A stretch of DNA of 34,510 bases, from assembly GCA_020849035.1 (NCBI GenBank), contig JADLHC010000087.1:1-34510 (forward strand). Reading direction: 5' to 3'. The first letter of the stretch is position 1. Each line of letters starts with the position of its first letter. The translations under genes were made by a program, and so were the position numbers. The notes beneath the pieces are model-generated. The model did not search any database. It was not told the origin of the DNA and saw only the letters and a list, made by a program, of their open reading frames with translations. Source of the DNA: Planctomycetia bacterium. Its GTDB lineage: Bacteria > Planctomycetota > MHYJ01 > WSZJ01. This document shows, piece by piece, positions 18,479-27,513 of the stretch.

Positions 18479-18511
18479 CGCGGGCCGGCCGTTCCCGGCT
18501 AGCGTGACCGC

Positions 18512-20203
18512 ATGCCCGCGCCGAGCGTCTTCGCCGCCTGGTTCGACACGCTGAAGCAGTGCGAGCTGGGCGGGATGCTCGGCCTCGCGGCCGCCGCGCT
18601 GGCGGCCCCGGCGCGGCTGGCGGCCGTCGTGGCGCGGGGGTTCTGCCGCGCGCTCGACGCCGTCGCGGACCGGCCCGTGCTCGCGGTCTCCCTTCCCGGC
18701 CTCCTGTCTTTCTCGGGGGCGGCGCTGGCGGGGCTGCTGCTGCGGTATCCCGAGCCCGAGATCCACGACGAGTTCAGCTACCTGCTGGCGGGGGACACGT
18801 TCGCGCACGGGCGGCTGGCGAACCCGCCGCACCCGATGTGGCGGCATTTCGAGTCGTTCCACGTCCTCCAGCAGCCGACGTACCAGTCGAAGTACCCCCC
18901 GGCGCAGGGGATGTTCCTGGCGCTCGGGCAGCGCGCGACGGGGGACCCCATCGCCGGCGTCTGGCTGAGCACCGCGCTGGCGATGTCCGCCTTCGCCTGG
19001 ATGTTCCGCGGCTGGCTGCCGGCGCGATGGGCCGCGTGGGGCTCGCTCCTGGTTCTGCTGCGCGTCGGCGTGACGAGCTACTGGGCGCAGGCGTACTGGG
19101 GCGGCGCCGTGGCGGCGCTCGGCGGCGCGCTCGTCTGGGGGGCGTACCCGCGCCTCCGCTCGTCCCCGAACGTCCGCGACAGCCTCTGGCTCGCCCTCGG
19201 CCTCGCCGTCCTCTCCAACGCCCGCCCCTTCGAGGGCCTCGTCGTCTCCCTCCCCGTCGCGGCGGCCCTCGCGTGGCAGTTCGCCCGCACCGCCGCCCGC
19301 GCCGCATGGCTCGCCCGCGTCGCCGCCCCCGTCGCCCTCGTCCTCGCCGCCGACGCCGCCTGGATCCTGGCGTACAACAGGGCGGTGACGGGAAGCGCGA
19401 CGACGATGCCGTACTTCGTCCACGCGGAGCAGTACGCGCAGATTTCGCAGTGGGTGCTCGGGAAGCGCCGCCCCGCGCCCGCCTACCGCCACGCGGAGAT
19501 GCGCGAGTACTACGAGGGGCAGGAGCTGCCGTTCCACGAGCGGCAGCAGACGGCGGGCGGGTTCCTCGCGGAGCTCCCGCGGAAGCTCGTGGGCTCGGCG
19601 GACGTCCCGTACGCGGGCCTGATGTTCCTTCCGGTCGTGTTCGCCGCGGGGGTGTGGCGCCGTCGCCGCACGCGCCTCGCCATCGCCGGGTTCGGTGCCG
19701 CGCTTGCCGCCGCGGCCACGCTCACGATCTTCATCCCGCACTACGGGGCCCCCGCGACCCCGTGCGGCTTCCTCCTCGTCGCGCAGGGCCTTCGCCACCT
19801 CCACGCGGCGCGCCTCGGCGCCCGGCGCTTCGGCCGCCTCGCCGCGATCGGCGTCACGGCGACGGCGGTCGGCGTGTTCGCGTACCTCCTGTGGCTCCAC
19901 TCGGTCCTCGGCGCGTGGGGCCACGTCCGCGCTCACGTGCAGCAGACGCTGGAGGACCTGCCGGGCAACCACCTCGTCGTCGTCCGCTACGGCCCGCCGC
20001 CCGGGCACCAGGTCCACAACGAGTGGGTCTACAACGGCGCCGACATCGACGGCGCGCGCGTCGTCTGGGCCCGGGACCTGGGCGACGACGGCAACCGCGA
20101 CCTCATCGCGTATTTCCTTGCGCAGGGCCGGAAAATCTGGCTCATGGAGGTGCCGGACGACGCCCAACTCCCCCAACCCAGGCCCTACCCGGGACTCAAA
20201 TAG
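18512..20203 (+). CDS. Multi-TM GT-C-like membrane protein (paralog A)
   Basis: Many hydrophobic segments; HDEFSYLLAGDTFAHGRLANPPHPMWRHFESFHV...SKYPPAQG...YWAQAYWGGAVAALGGAL...AYNRAVTG...PYFVHAEQYAQIS...HLVVVRYGPPPGHQVHNEWVYNGADID. Luminal acidic motif after TM1 resembles GT-C glycosyltransferases. Confidence 0.75.
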   Translation: MPAPSVFAAWFDTLKQCELGGMLGLAAAALAAPARLAAVVARGFCRALDAVADRPVLAVSLPGLLSFSGAALAGLLLRYPEPEIHDEFSYLLAGDTFAHGRLANPPHPMWRHFESFHVLQQPTYQSKYPPAQGMFLALGQRATGDPIAGVWLSTALAMSAFAWMFRGWLPARWAAWGSLLVLLRVGVTSYWAQAYWGGAVAALGGALVWGAYPRLRSSPNVRDSLWLALGLAVLSNARPFEGLVVSLPVAAALAWQFARTAARAAWLARVAAPVALVLAADAAWILAYNRAVTGSATTMPYFVHAEQYAQISQWVLGKRRPAPAYRHAEMREYYEGQELPFHERQQTAGGFLAELPRKLVGSADVPYAGLMFLPVVFAAGVWRRRRTRLAIAGFGAALAAAATLTIFIPHYGAPATPCGFLLVAQGLRHLHAARLGARRFGRLAAIGVTATAVGVFAYLLWLHSVLGAWGHVRAHVQQTLEDLPGNHLVVVRYGPPPGHQVHNEWVYNGADIDGARVVWARDLGDDGNRDLIAYFLAQGRKIWLMEVPDDAQLPQPRPYPGLK

Positions 20204-20219
20204 CCGAAAGGAGACCTTC

Positions 20220-20963
20220 ATGCCCTCCCTCACCGGAAAAACCGCCCTCGTCACCGGCGCTTCCCGCGGCATCGGCCGCGACATCGCGATCCGGCTGGCC
20301 GAAGAGGGCGCGGCCGTGCTGTGCGTCGCGACGAACGAGGCGCTGCTGCGCGAGACGGTGACGGCGATCGAGTCGAAGGGCGGGAAGGCGGCGTACGCGA
20401 TCGCGGACGTGGGGAAGGCGGCGGAGGCGGAGGCGGTGATCGACAAGGTGGTGAAGGACTGGGGGAAGCTGGACGTGCTGGTGAACAATGCGGGGATCAC
20501 GCGGGACAACCTGCTCATGCGGATGAAGGACGAGGAGTGGGACCGCGTGCTCGAGGTGAACCTCAAGGGGGCGTTCAACCTGATCCGCGCGGCGGCGCGG
20601 CCGATGATGAAGGCGCGGTCGGGGAAGATCGTGAACATCTCGAGCGTGGTGGGGCTGATCGGGAACCCGGGGCAGGCGAACTACGCGGCGTCGAAGGGCG
20701 GGATGATCGCGATGACGAAGTCGGTGGCGCGCGAGCTGGGGAGCCGCGGGATCACGGCGAACACGGTGTGCCCGGGGTTCATCGAGACGGAGATGACGGG
20801 GAAGCTGACCGAGGACCAGAAGAAGGCCCTGTTCGCGAACATCGCGCTGGGGCGGTTCGGGAAGACGTCGGACGTGGCGGGCGTGGTGGCGTTCCTGGCG
20901 AGTTCCGCGGCGGACTACATCACGGGGCAGGACATCGTGGTGGACGGCGGGATGACGATGTAG
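20220..20963 (+). CDS. fabG: 3-oxoacyl-ACP reductase
   Basis: GKTALVTGASRGIGRDIA...VLVNNAGITRDNLLMRMKDEEWDRVLEVNLKGAFN...ISSVVGLIGNPGQANYAASKGG...VCPGFIETEMT: SDR TGxxxGxG, NNAG and S-Y-K motifs; AAGGAG SD upstream. Confidence 0.97.
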   Translation: MPSLTGKTALVTGASRGIGRDIAIRLAEEGAAVLCVATNEALLRETVTAIESKGGKAAYAIADVGKAAEAEAVIDKVVKDWGKLDVLVNNAGITRDNLLMRMKDEEWDRVLEVNLKGAFNLIRAAARPMMKARSGKIVNISSVVGLIGNPGQANYAASKGGMIAMTKSVARELGSRGITANTVCPGFIETEMTGKLTEDQKKALFANIALGRFGKTSDVAGVVAFLASSAADYITGQDIVVDGGMTM

Positions 20964-20976
20964 CGGGGGAGGGGCG

Positions 20977-22647
20977 ATGGCGCTGATGCTGGGACCGGCG
21001 CCGCTCGACGCGTGGGTGTCGGCGGCGCGGCTCGTCGAGCTCGGCGCCATGGCCGCGCTCGTCGCGGCCTGCCCGTTCCTGCCGGCCGCGGCGCGCCGCG
21101 TGGCGGCCGCGGTGCTGCGCGCGGCGGACGCGGCGGGGCGCAGGCCGGGCCGGGCCGCGCTCGCCCTCGGAATCCTCTCCCTCGCCGGCGCCGCCGCCGC
21201 CGGGCTGCGCGGCGTGCCCCAGCCCGCGGTCCACGACGAATTCAGCTACCTCCTCGCCGCGGACACCTTCGCCCGCGGCCGCCTGAAGAACCCGACTCCG
21301 GCCCACTGGGAACACTTCGAGGCCTTCCACGTGCTCTCCGTCCCGAGCCGCATGTCCAAGTACCCCCCCGCCCAGGGCCTCGCCCTCGCCGCCGGCCGGC
21401 TCCTCGGCCACCCCGTCGCCGGCGTCTGGCTCTCCACCGCCGCCGCCGTCGCCGCCGTCGCCTGGATGCTCTTCGCCTGGCTCCCCCCGCGCTGGGCCGT
21501 CCTCGGCGGCCTCCTCGCCCTCCTCCGCTTCGGCGTCGAGGGCTACTGGGCCCAGAGCTACTGGGGCGGCTCCGTCGCCGCGCTCGGCGGCGCCCTCGTT
21601 CTCGGCGCGGCCGGGAGGATGTGGCGGGAAGGGCCGTCGGCGCGGCGCGCGCTGGCGTTCGGCCTCGGCGCGGCGGTGCTCGCGAACAGCCGGCCGTTCG
21701 AGGGGCTCGTGCTGTGCGCGCTGGCGTCCGCCGCCCTGGCGTGGCGGGCGTCCCGCCGATGGGAGGCGGCCTGGCTCACGCGCGCCGCCGCGCCCGTCGC
21801 CGCCTGCCTCATCGCGACCGTCGGCGCCGGGATGGCGTACAACCGCGCCGTCACCGGCGACGCCCTCCGCCTCCCGTACTTCGTCCACCAGCAGCAGTAC
21901 GCCGCCATCTCGCCGTTCCTCTTCGGCACGCCCCCGTCCCCCCCTCCGTACCGCCACCGCGAAATGGCCGCCTACTACCTCGGCGTGGAGAAGCCCGTCT
22001 GGGACCGGCAGCAGTCCGCCGCCGCGCTCCAGCTCGAGACGCTCTGGAAATGGTGGCGCTGCGTGGACTTCCCGTTCGGCATGCTCGCGCTCCTCCCGCT
22101 CGCCTTCATCCGCCCGCTGTTCCGGTCGCGCGCCGGCCGCCTCGCGCTCCCCGCGTGGATCGCCTTCCTCGCCGCCATCGCCACCCTCACCCTCGTCATC
22201 CCCCACTACGCCGCCCCCGCCGCCGGGCTCTTCACCCTCCTCGTCGTCCTCGCGCTCCGCTCCGTCCACGCCCTCGGCCGCCCCGCGCGCCGCTGGGGCC
22301 GCGCCGCCGCCGTCGCGCTCCTCCTCCCGTCCGCAGGCCTCCTCGCCTGGCGCGTCGCCGGACACGACCCGGGCGGCGCCTTCGGCCGCAACCGCGCCGC
22401 GCTCGTGCGCAGCCTCGAGGACACCGGCGGCTCCCACCTCGTCTTCGTCCGCTACGGCCCGCGCCATTCCCCCAACTACGACTGGGTCTATAACCCCGCC
22501 GACCTCGACTCCGCCCCCGTGCTCTTCGCCCGCCCCCTCGGCCGCGTCCCCGATCTCCGCCTCCGCGCCGCCTACCCCGGCCGCACCGCCTGGATCCTCA
22601 CCGTCGACGCCGACGACGACGTCCCCACCCTCGCCCCGCTCCCGTGA
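20977..22647 (+). CDS. Multi-TM GT-C-like membrane protein (paralog B of 18512-20203)
   Basis: VHDEFSYLLAADTFARGRLKNPTPAHWEHFEAFHVLSVPSRMSKYPPAQGLALAAGRLLGHPVAGVWLSTAA...YWAQSYWGGSVAALGGAL...NSRPFEGLVL...AYNRAVTG...PYFVHQQQYAAIS...YRHREMAAYYLG; collinear with paralog A over most of its length. Confidence 0.75.
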   Translation: MALMLGPAPLDAWVSAARLVELGAMAALVAACPFLPAAARRVAAAVLRAADAAGRRPGRAALALGILSLAGAAAAGLRGVPQPAVHDEFSYLLAADTFARGRLKNPTPAHWEHFEAFHVLSVPSRMSKYPPAQGLALAAGRLLGHPVAGVWLSTAAAVAAVAWMLFAWLPPRWAVLGGLLALLRFGVEGYWAQSYWGGSVAALGGALVLGAAGRMWREGPSARRALAFGLGAAVLANSRPFEGLVLCALASAALAWRASRRWEAAWLTRAAAPVAACLIATVGAGMAYNRAVTGDALRLPYFVHQQQYAAISPFLFGTPPSPPPYRHREMAAYYLGVEKPVWDRQQSAAALQLETLWKWWRCVDFPFGMLALLPLAFIRPLFRSRAGRLALPAWIAFLAAIATLTLVIPHYAAPAAGLFTLLVVLALRSVHALGRPARRWGRAAAVALLLPSAGLLAWRVAGHDPGGAFGRNRAALVRSLEDTGGSHLVFVRYGPRHSPNYDWVYNPADLDSAPVLFARPLGRVPDLRLRAAYPGRTAWILTVDADDDVPTLAPLP

Positions 22648-22711
22648 TCCCAGCGCTTCTCACCGCCGCCCCCGCCGCATAAAGTCCGCTCTCCCACTTC
22701 GGAGCCCAGCC

Positions 22712-24223
22712 ATGTCCCCCAGACTCCTCGCCCCGCTCGCCCTCGCCCTCCTCGCGCTCCCGGCCTCCGCAGGCTTCAAGGACGGCGTCTTCACCTCCGA
22801 GGACCACGGCCTGCGCTTCAGGCTCCCCAAGGGCTCGAAAGTCGACGCGAAGTCCGCCGGCGACGGCAAGCTCGCGCTGTTCGAGACCGCGGACGGGAAG
22901 CTGAAGGGCGTGATCCGGCACGGGACCGAGGGGCTCGGGGCCTCGAAGCACGCGAAATGGCGCGCCTCGGAGTGGGAGAAGAGAGGCGCCGTGGTGACGT
23001 GGGACAGCGAGGAGAAGGTGGAGGGGAAGGACGGCGAGTGGCTGAAGGTCGTGCTGGAGCTGGAGGCGGGCGAGGAGGAGATGAAGTCGGCGCACCTGTT
23101 CGTGTCGAGGGGGAAGGACGACTTCGAGCTGGGGGTGATGGCGAAGGCGGGGGACTGGGACGGCGCGGCGAAGGACATCGAGGCGATCCTCGCGTCGCTG
23201 GAGTTCGGGGCGTTCAAGGACGAGGGGGACGACCCGCCGCCTCCCGACGCGGAGCCCGCGGCGAAGACCGGGGGGCGCACCTGGGCCGACGCCGCGCGCG
23301 GCATCGCGATGCGGGGGGCGGAGGGATGGACCTGGCGCGCGGAGAATTTCCGCGCCGGCGATCCCTACGAGATCCTCGAGTGGGACACCGGGGACGACGA
23401 GTTCATGGTGACGCTGTCGGAGGTCGAGAACGCCAACGGCGTCGAGCCAGGGACGTGGGCTGACATGACGCTCAAGGCGCTCGGCAAGTCCTTCAAGAAC
23501 CTCAACATGCTCGAGGGCAAGGCCCCGGAGGGGACCGAACGGCGCGACTTCACCGCCGAGAACGCGGGCAAGTCGCTGCGCTTCGCGCTCCTGTTCTTCG
23601 CGCGGAACTCGAAGATCTACTACGTGCAGGTGATCACGGCGGAGTCGAAATGGGACGCCCTGAAGGAGACGGCCGAGGGCGTGATCTCGGGGCTCGCGCT
23701 GGGCGACGTGTCGAAGCAGGTGGAGGAAATGGCGTCCCAGCCGGCGGCCGCGGATCCGAAGGAGAAGCGTGCGCCCCCGGACGAGGGCGGGAAGACGGTG
23801 CTGGCGCCGAGCCCGTGGGAGGGTTGCGGGAAGGGCTCGTGGGTGAAGTACCGCCTGGTGTCGGAGGCCGGCGGGACGAAGACGGAGATGGAGATGACGA
23901 CGACGCTCGTGGACTTCGACGACGAGTCCTACACGGTGAAGACCGACATGGTGATGGGCGGGAACGCGATCCCGGGGCAGGAGACGAAGGTGAACCGCCG
24001 CGTGCCGGCGCCGGCGGGGGACGCGGAGAAGCCCGAGGAGGGCGACGAGACGATCAAGGTCGCGAAGGGCGAGTTCGCCTGCCACTGGGTGAAATCGAAG
24101 GCGGGCGACGGCTGGGCGAAGGCCTGGACGAACCCGGACGTGCCCGGGCGCGTGGTGAAGACGTCCTCGGAGGCGTCCGGCGCGAAGAGCGAGATGGAGC
24201 TGGTGGACTTCGAGAAGAAGTAG
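22712..24223 (+). CDS. Secreted protein of unknown function
   Basis: Signal peptide MSPRLLAPLALALLALPASAG; two similar beta/alpha segments ending DIEAILASLEFG and TAEGVISGLALGD; distinct C-terminal beta-rich segment KGSWVKYRLVSEAGGTKTEMEMTTTLVDFDDESYTV. Confidence 0.75.
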   Translation: MSPRLLAPLALALLALPASAGFKDGVFTSEDHGLRFRLPKGSKVDAKSAGDGKLALFETADGKLKGVIRHGTEGLGASKHAKWRASEWEKRGAVVTWDSEEKVEGKDGEWLKVVLELEAGEEEMKSAHLFVSRGKDDFELGVMAKAGDWDGAAKDIEAILASLEFGAFKDEGDDPPPPDAEPAAKTGGRTWADAARGIAMRGAEGWTWRAENFRAGDPYEILEWDTGDDEFMVTLSEVENANGVEPGTWADMTLKALGKSFKNLNMLEGKAPEGTERRDFTAENAGKSLRFALLFFARNSKIYYVQVITAESKWDALKETAEGVISGLALGDVSKQVEEMASQPAAADPKEKRAPPDEGGKTVLAPSPWEGCGKGSWVKYRLVSEAGGTKTEMEMTTTLVDFDDESYTVKTDMVMGGNAIPGQETKVNRRVPAPAGDAEKPEEGDETIKVAKGEFACHWVKSKAGDGWAKAWTNPDVPGRVVKTSSEASGAKSEMELVDFEKK

Positions 24224-24276
24224 CCGTCGCACGATTCCTGTCCGCCCCGTCCAACCCCCGCTAGGATCCCGCCTCC

Positions 24277-25875
24277 ATGGCACGCACCCCGAAGCAGGAC
24301 AAGCCGGTGGCCAAGGCGCCCGCGAAGGCGGCCGGCGATCCCCTGGCCCGGCTGGAGGAGCTGAAGAAGCGGGCGCTGATCGGCGGCGGTCCCGAGAGGA
24401 TCGAGAAGCAGCATGCCGCGGGGAAGCTGACGGCGCGCGAGCGGGTGGACCTGCTCGTGGACGAGGGGACGTTCGACGAGGTCGGCATGTTCGTGACCCA
24501 CCAGTGCGACGCGTTCGGGATGGAAAAGCAGAAGTTTCCGGGGGACGGCGTGGTGACCGGGGTCGGCAAGGTGGACGGGCGGCCGGTCGCTGTGTTCTCG
24601 CAGGACTTCACCGTGTTCGGCGGGTCGCTGGGGCTGGCGCATGCGGGGAAGATCTGCAGGCTGATGGACCTGGCGATGAAGGTGGGGATGCCCGTCATCG
24701 GCCTCAACGATTCGGGCGGCGCGCGCATCCAGGAGGGCGTCGAGTCGCTGGGCGGTTACGCGGACATCTTCCTGCGCAACACGCTGGCGAGCGGCGTCGT
24801 GCCGCAGATCAGCGCGATCATGGGCCCCTGCGCGGGAGGCGCGGTGTACTCGCCGGCGATCACGGACTTCACGTTCATGGTCGAGGGGACGAGCTACATG
24901 TTCGTGACGGGCCCGAACGTGATCAAGACGGTCACGCACGAGGAGGTCACGAGCGAGGCGCTTGGCGGCGCCGCCGTGCACAACGAGACCAGCGGAGTGG
25001 CCCATTTCCAGAGCCGCAACGAGGCGGACTGCATCCAGTCCATCCGACGCCTGCTGTCCTACATCCCGGCGAACAACCTCGAGGAGCCTCCCGCCGTCCG
25101 CAGCGACGACCCGCCGGACCGCCGCGACGAGAAGCTCAACAAGGTCATCCCGGCCGACCCCAAGAAGCCGTACGACATGCACGACGTCATCGGCGCGGTC
25201 GTGGACCCGGGAACGTTCTTCGAGGTCGCCGCGAAGTTCGCCCAGAACATCATCGTCGGCTTCGCCCGCTTCCACGGACGCGTCGCCGGCATCGTTGCGC
25301 AGCAGCCCGCGGTGCTCGCGGGGTGCCTGGACATCAACTCGTCGGTGAAAGGCGCGCGGTTCGTCAGGTTCTGCGACGCGTTCAACATCCCGCTCGTGAC
25401 GTTCGAGGACGTGCCGGGGTTCCTGCCCGGCGTGGCGCAGGAGCACGGCGGAATCATCCGGAACGGGGCGAAGCTGCTGTACGCGTACTGCGAGGCGACG
25501 GTGCCGAAGATCACCGTGATCACGCGCAAGGCCTACGGCGGCGCGTACGACGTCATGTCGTCCAAGCACGTCCGCGGCGACGTGAACATCGCGTGGCCCG
25601 CGGCGGAGATCGCGGTCATGGGCGCGGAAGGAGCCGTGAACATCCTCTTCAAGCGCGAGATCGAGGCTGCGAAGGATCCCGCGGCGGAGCGCGCCCGGCT
25701 CGTGGCCGAGTACCAGGAGCGCTTCGCGAACCCGTACATCGCGGCGGGGAAGGGGTATGTGGACAAGGTGATCGAGCCCGCGGACACGCGGCGGGAGATC
25801 TGCCGGGCGATGGAGCTGCTGCGGACGAAGAGGGAGAGCGTGCCGTCGAAGAAGCACGGGAACATTCCGCTCTAG
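24277..25875 (+). CDS. pccB: Propionyl-CoA carboxylase carboxyltransferase (beta) subunit
   Basis: [58 protein letters not shown]...[15 protein letters not shown]...[52 protein letters not shown]...[16 protein letters not shown]. Asp in AYDVM is the PccB-type specificity residue. Confidence 0.94.
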   Translation: MARTPKQDKPVAKAPAKAAGDPLARLEELKKRALIGGGPERIEKQHAAGKLTARERVDLLVDEGTFDEVGMFVTHQCDAFGMEKQKFPGDGVVTGVGKVDGRPVAVFSQDFTVFGGSLGLAHAGKICRLMDLAMKVGMPVIGLNDSGGARIQEGVESLGGYADIFLRNTLASGVVPQISAIMGPCAGGAVYSPAITDFTFMVEGTSYMFVTGPNVIKTVTHEEVTSEALGGAAVHNETSGVAHFQSRNEADCIQSIRRLLSYIPANNLEEPPAVRSDDPPDRRDEKLNKVIPADPKKPYDMHDVIGAVVDPGTFFEVAAKFAQNIIVGFARFHGRVAGIVAQQPAVLAGCLDINSSVKGARFVRFCDAFNIPLVTFEDVPGFLPGVAQEHGGIIRNGAKLLYAYCEATVPKITVITRKAYGGAYDVMSSKHVRGDVNIAWPAAEIAVMGAEGAVNILFKREIEAAKDPAAERARLVAEYQERFANPYIAAGKGYVDKVIEPADTRREICRAMELLRTKRESVPSKKHGNIPL

Positions 25876-25905
25876 GAGCCTTTCATCCGCCCCTGATCCG
25901 CACCA

Positions 25906-25958
25906 TCCGCCTTATCCGCGAATTCCCTTCTGAAAAGTGCATTCGCGGATGAGGCGGA
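25906..25958 (+). repeat. 18-bp inverted repeat (17/18 matching, plus G:U in RNA) between pccB and the biotin carboxylase gene
   Basis: TCCGCCTTATCCGCGAAT (25906-25923) tcccttctgaaaagtgc ATTCGCGGATGAGGCGGA (25941-25958). Stem extends by one A-T and, after a 3x3 internal loop, by TCCGC/GCGGA (25897-25901 with 25963-25967). Confidence 0.9.
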
Positions 25959-25995
25959 TTCGGCGGAACCGGCCGCGGATGTCGTGGGAGAAGAG

Positions 25996-27513
25996 ATGGC
26001 GGCGAAGCCCAGACCGATCCGGAAGCTGCTGGTCGCGAACCGCGGGGAGATCGCGGTGCGCGTGATGCGGAGCGCCCGCGAGATGGGCATCCGCACCGTC
26101 GCGGTCTACTCGGACGCGGACGAGGCCGCGCCGCACGTGCAGGCGGCCGACGAGGCGTTCCGGCTCGGCCCGCCGCCGGCGCGCGAGAGCTACCTGCGGG
26201 GCGACCTGATCGTCGCCGCCGCGAAGAAGGCCGGCGCCGACGCGATCCACCCCGGATACGGGTTTCTCAGCGAGAACGCCGCGTTCGCCCAGCAGTGCGC
26301 CGACGCCGGCGTGATCTTCGTCGGCCCTTCCCCGAAGTCCATCGACGCCATCGGCAACAAGGTGAACGCGCGCCAGGTCGCGAAGAAGGCGAACGTTCCG
26401 ACCGTCCCCGGCCTCGACCGCGCCGTGAACGACGGCGAGGACGTTTCCGGCATCGCGAAGAAGATCGGCTTTCCCGTCCTCATCAAGGCCGCAGCGGGCG
26501 GCGGCGGGCGCGGCATGCGCGTCGTCCGCGAGCCCGGCGAGCTGGCGCGCAACATCCGCGAGGCCCGCGGCGAGGCCGCCGCGGCGTTCGGGGACGGAAG
26601 CGTCTTCATCGAGCGCTACGTCGAGAAGCCGCGCCACATCGAGATCCAGGTCTTCGGGGACACCCGCGGAAACGTGGTGCACCTGAACGAGCGCGAGTGC
26701 TCGATCCAGCGGCGTCACCAGAAACTGATCGAGGAGGCTCCGAGCGCGGCGGTCGACGCGAAGCTGCGGGCGAAGATGGGCGAAACCGCGATCCGCCTCG
26801 CGAAAGCCGTGAACTACCAGGGCGCCGGGACGCTCGAGTTCCTCCTCGACCGCGACGGGAGCTTCTACTTCCTCGAGATGAACACGCGCCTCCAGGTCGA
26901 GCACCCCGTCACCGAGATGACGACCGGCACCGACCTCGTGAAGGCCCAGCTCCTCGTCGCCCAGGGCGAGGCCCTCCCCTGGAAGCAGGACGAACTCGCC
27001 CCGCGCGGCCACGCCATCGAGGCCCGCATCACCGCCGAGGACCCCTTCGCCGGCTTCACTCCGCAGGCCGGCCCGATCCTCGGCCTCGCCACGCCGTCCG
27101 GCCCGCACACGCGCTGGGACGCCGGCATCCGCGAGGGCGGCGCCATCTCCATGTTCTACGACTCCATGATCGCCAAGCTCGTCTGCTGGGGCCGCGACCG
27201 CGCCGAGGCCATCGAGCGCCTCCGCCGTGCCCTCGCCGAGCTCGTCATCGTCGGCGTCCCCACGCTCGTCCCGTTCCACCTCCACCTCCTCGCCGACGAG
27301 CGCTTCCGCAAGGCGCAGTTCCACACCGGCTTCGTCGAGAAGGAGTTCTCGATGGACGGCCTCGACCGCCCGCACCTCGACGAGGCCGCCGCCATCGCCG
27401 CCGCGCTCGAGTACCGCCGCCGCAGGCAGGAGACGCCCGGCGCGGGAAACGGCGGCGTCCCCGCCGTCCCGGCGTGGAAACTCCACGCCCTCCGCGAGGG
27501 CCTCCGCACATGA
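25996..27513 (+). CDS. Acyl-CoA (propionyl-CoA) carboxylase, biotin carboxylase subunit
   Basis: IRKLLVANRGEIAVRVMRSAREMGIRTVAVYSDAD...AIHPGYGFLSENAAFA...KAAAGGGGRGMRVV...HIEIQVFGDTRGNVVHLNERECSIQRRHQKLIEEAPS...FYFLEMNTRLQVEHPVTEMTTGTDLV. Confidence 0.95.
   Translation: MAAKPRPIRKLLVANRGEIAVRVMRSAREMGIRTVAVYSDADEAAPHVQAADEAFRLGPPPARESYLRGDLIVAAAKKAGADAIHPGYGFLSENAAFAQQCADAGVIFVGPSPKSIDAIGNKVNARQVAKKANVPTVPGLDRAVNDGEDVSGIAKKIGFPVLIKAAAGGGGRGMRVVREPGELARNIREARGEAAAAFGDGSVFIERYVEKPRHIEIQVFGDTRGNVVHLNERECSIQRRHQKLIEEAPSAAVDAKLRAKMGETAIRLAKAVNYQGAGTLEFLLDRDGSFYFLEMNTRLQVEHPVTEMTTGTDLVKAQLLVAQGEALPWKQDELAPRGHAIEARITAEDPFAGFTPQAGPILGLATPSGPHTRWDAGIREGGAISMFYDSMIAKLVCWGRDRAEAIERLRRALAELVIVGVPTLVPFHLHLLADERFRKAQFHTGFVEKEFSMDGLDRPHLDEAAAIAAALEYRRRRQETPGAGNGGVPAVPAWKLHALREGLRT

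Noticed and set aside
15488-20638. 1716-aa minus-strand ORF over plsX-fabH-fabD-paralog A
   Set aside because: Same artefact; the sense genes are unmistakable and the antisense product has no family signature.
21400-21600. Dense GCC/CTC/GTC repeats resembling a microsatellite
   Set aside because: Explained by C-ending Ala/Leu/Val codons in a TM-rich segment; treated as part of the codon-block finding rather than a repeat.
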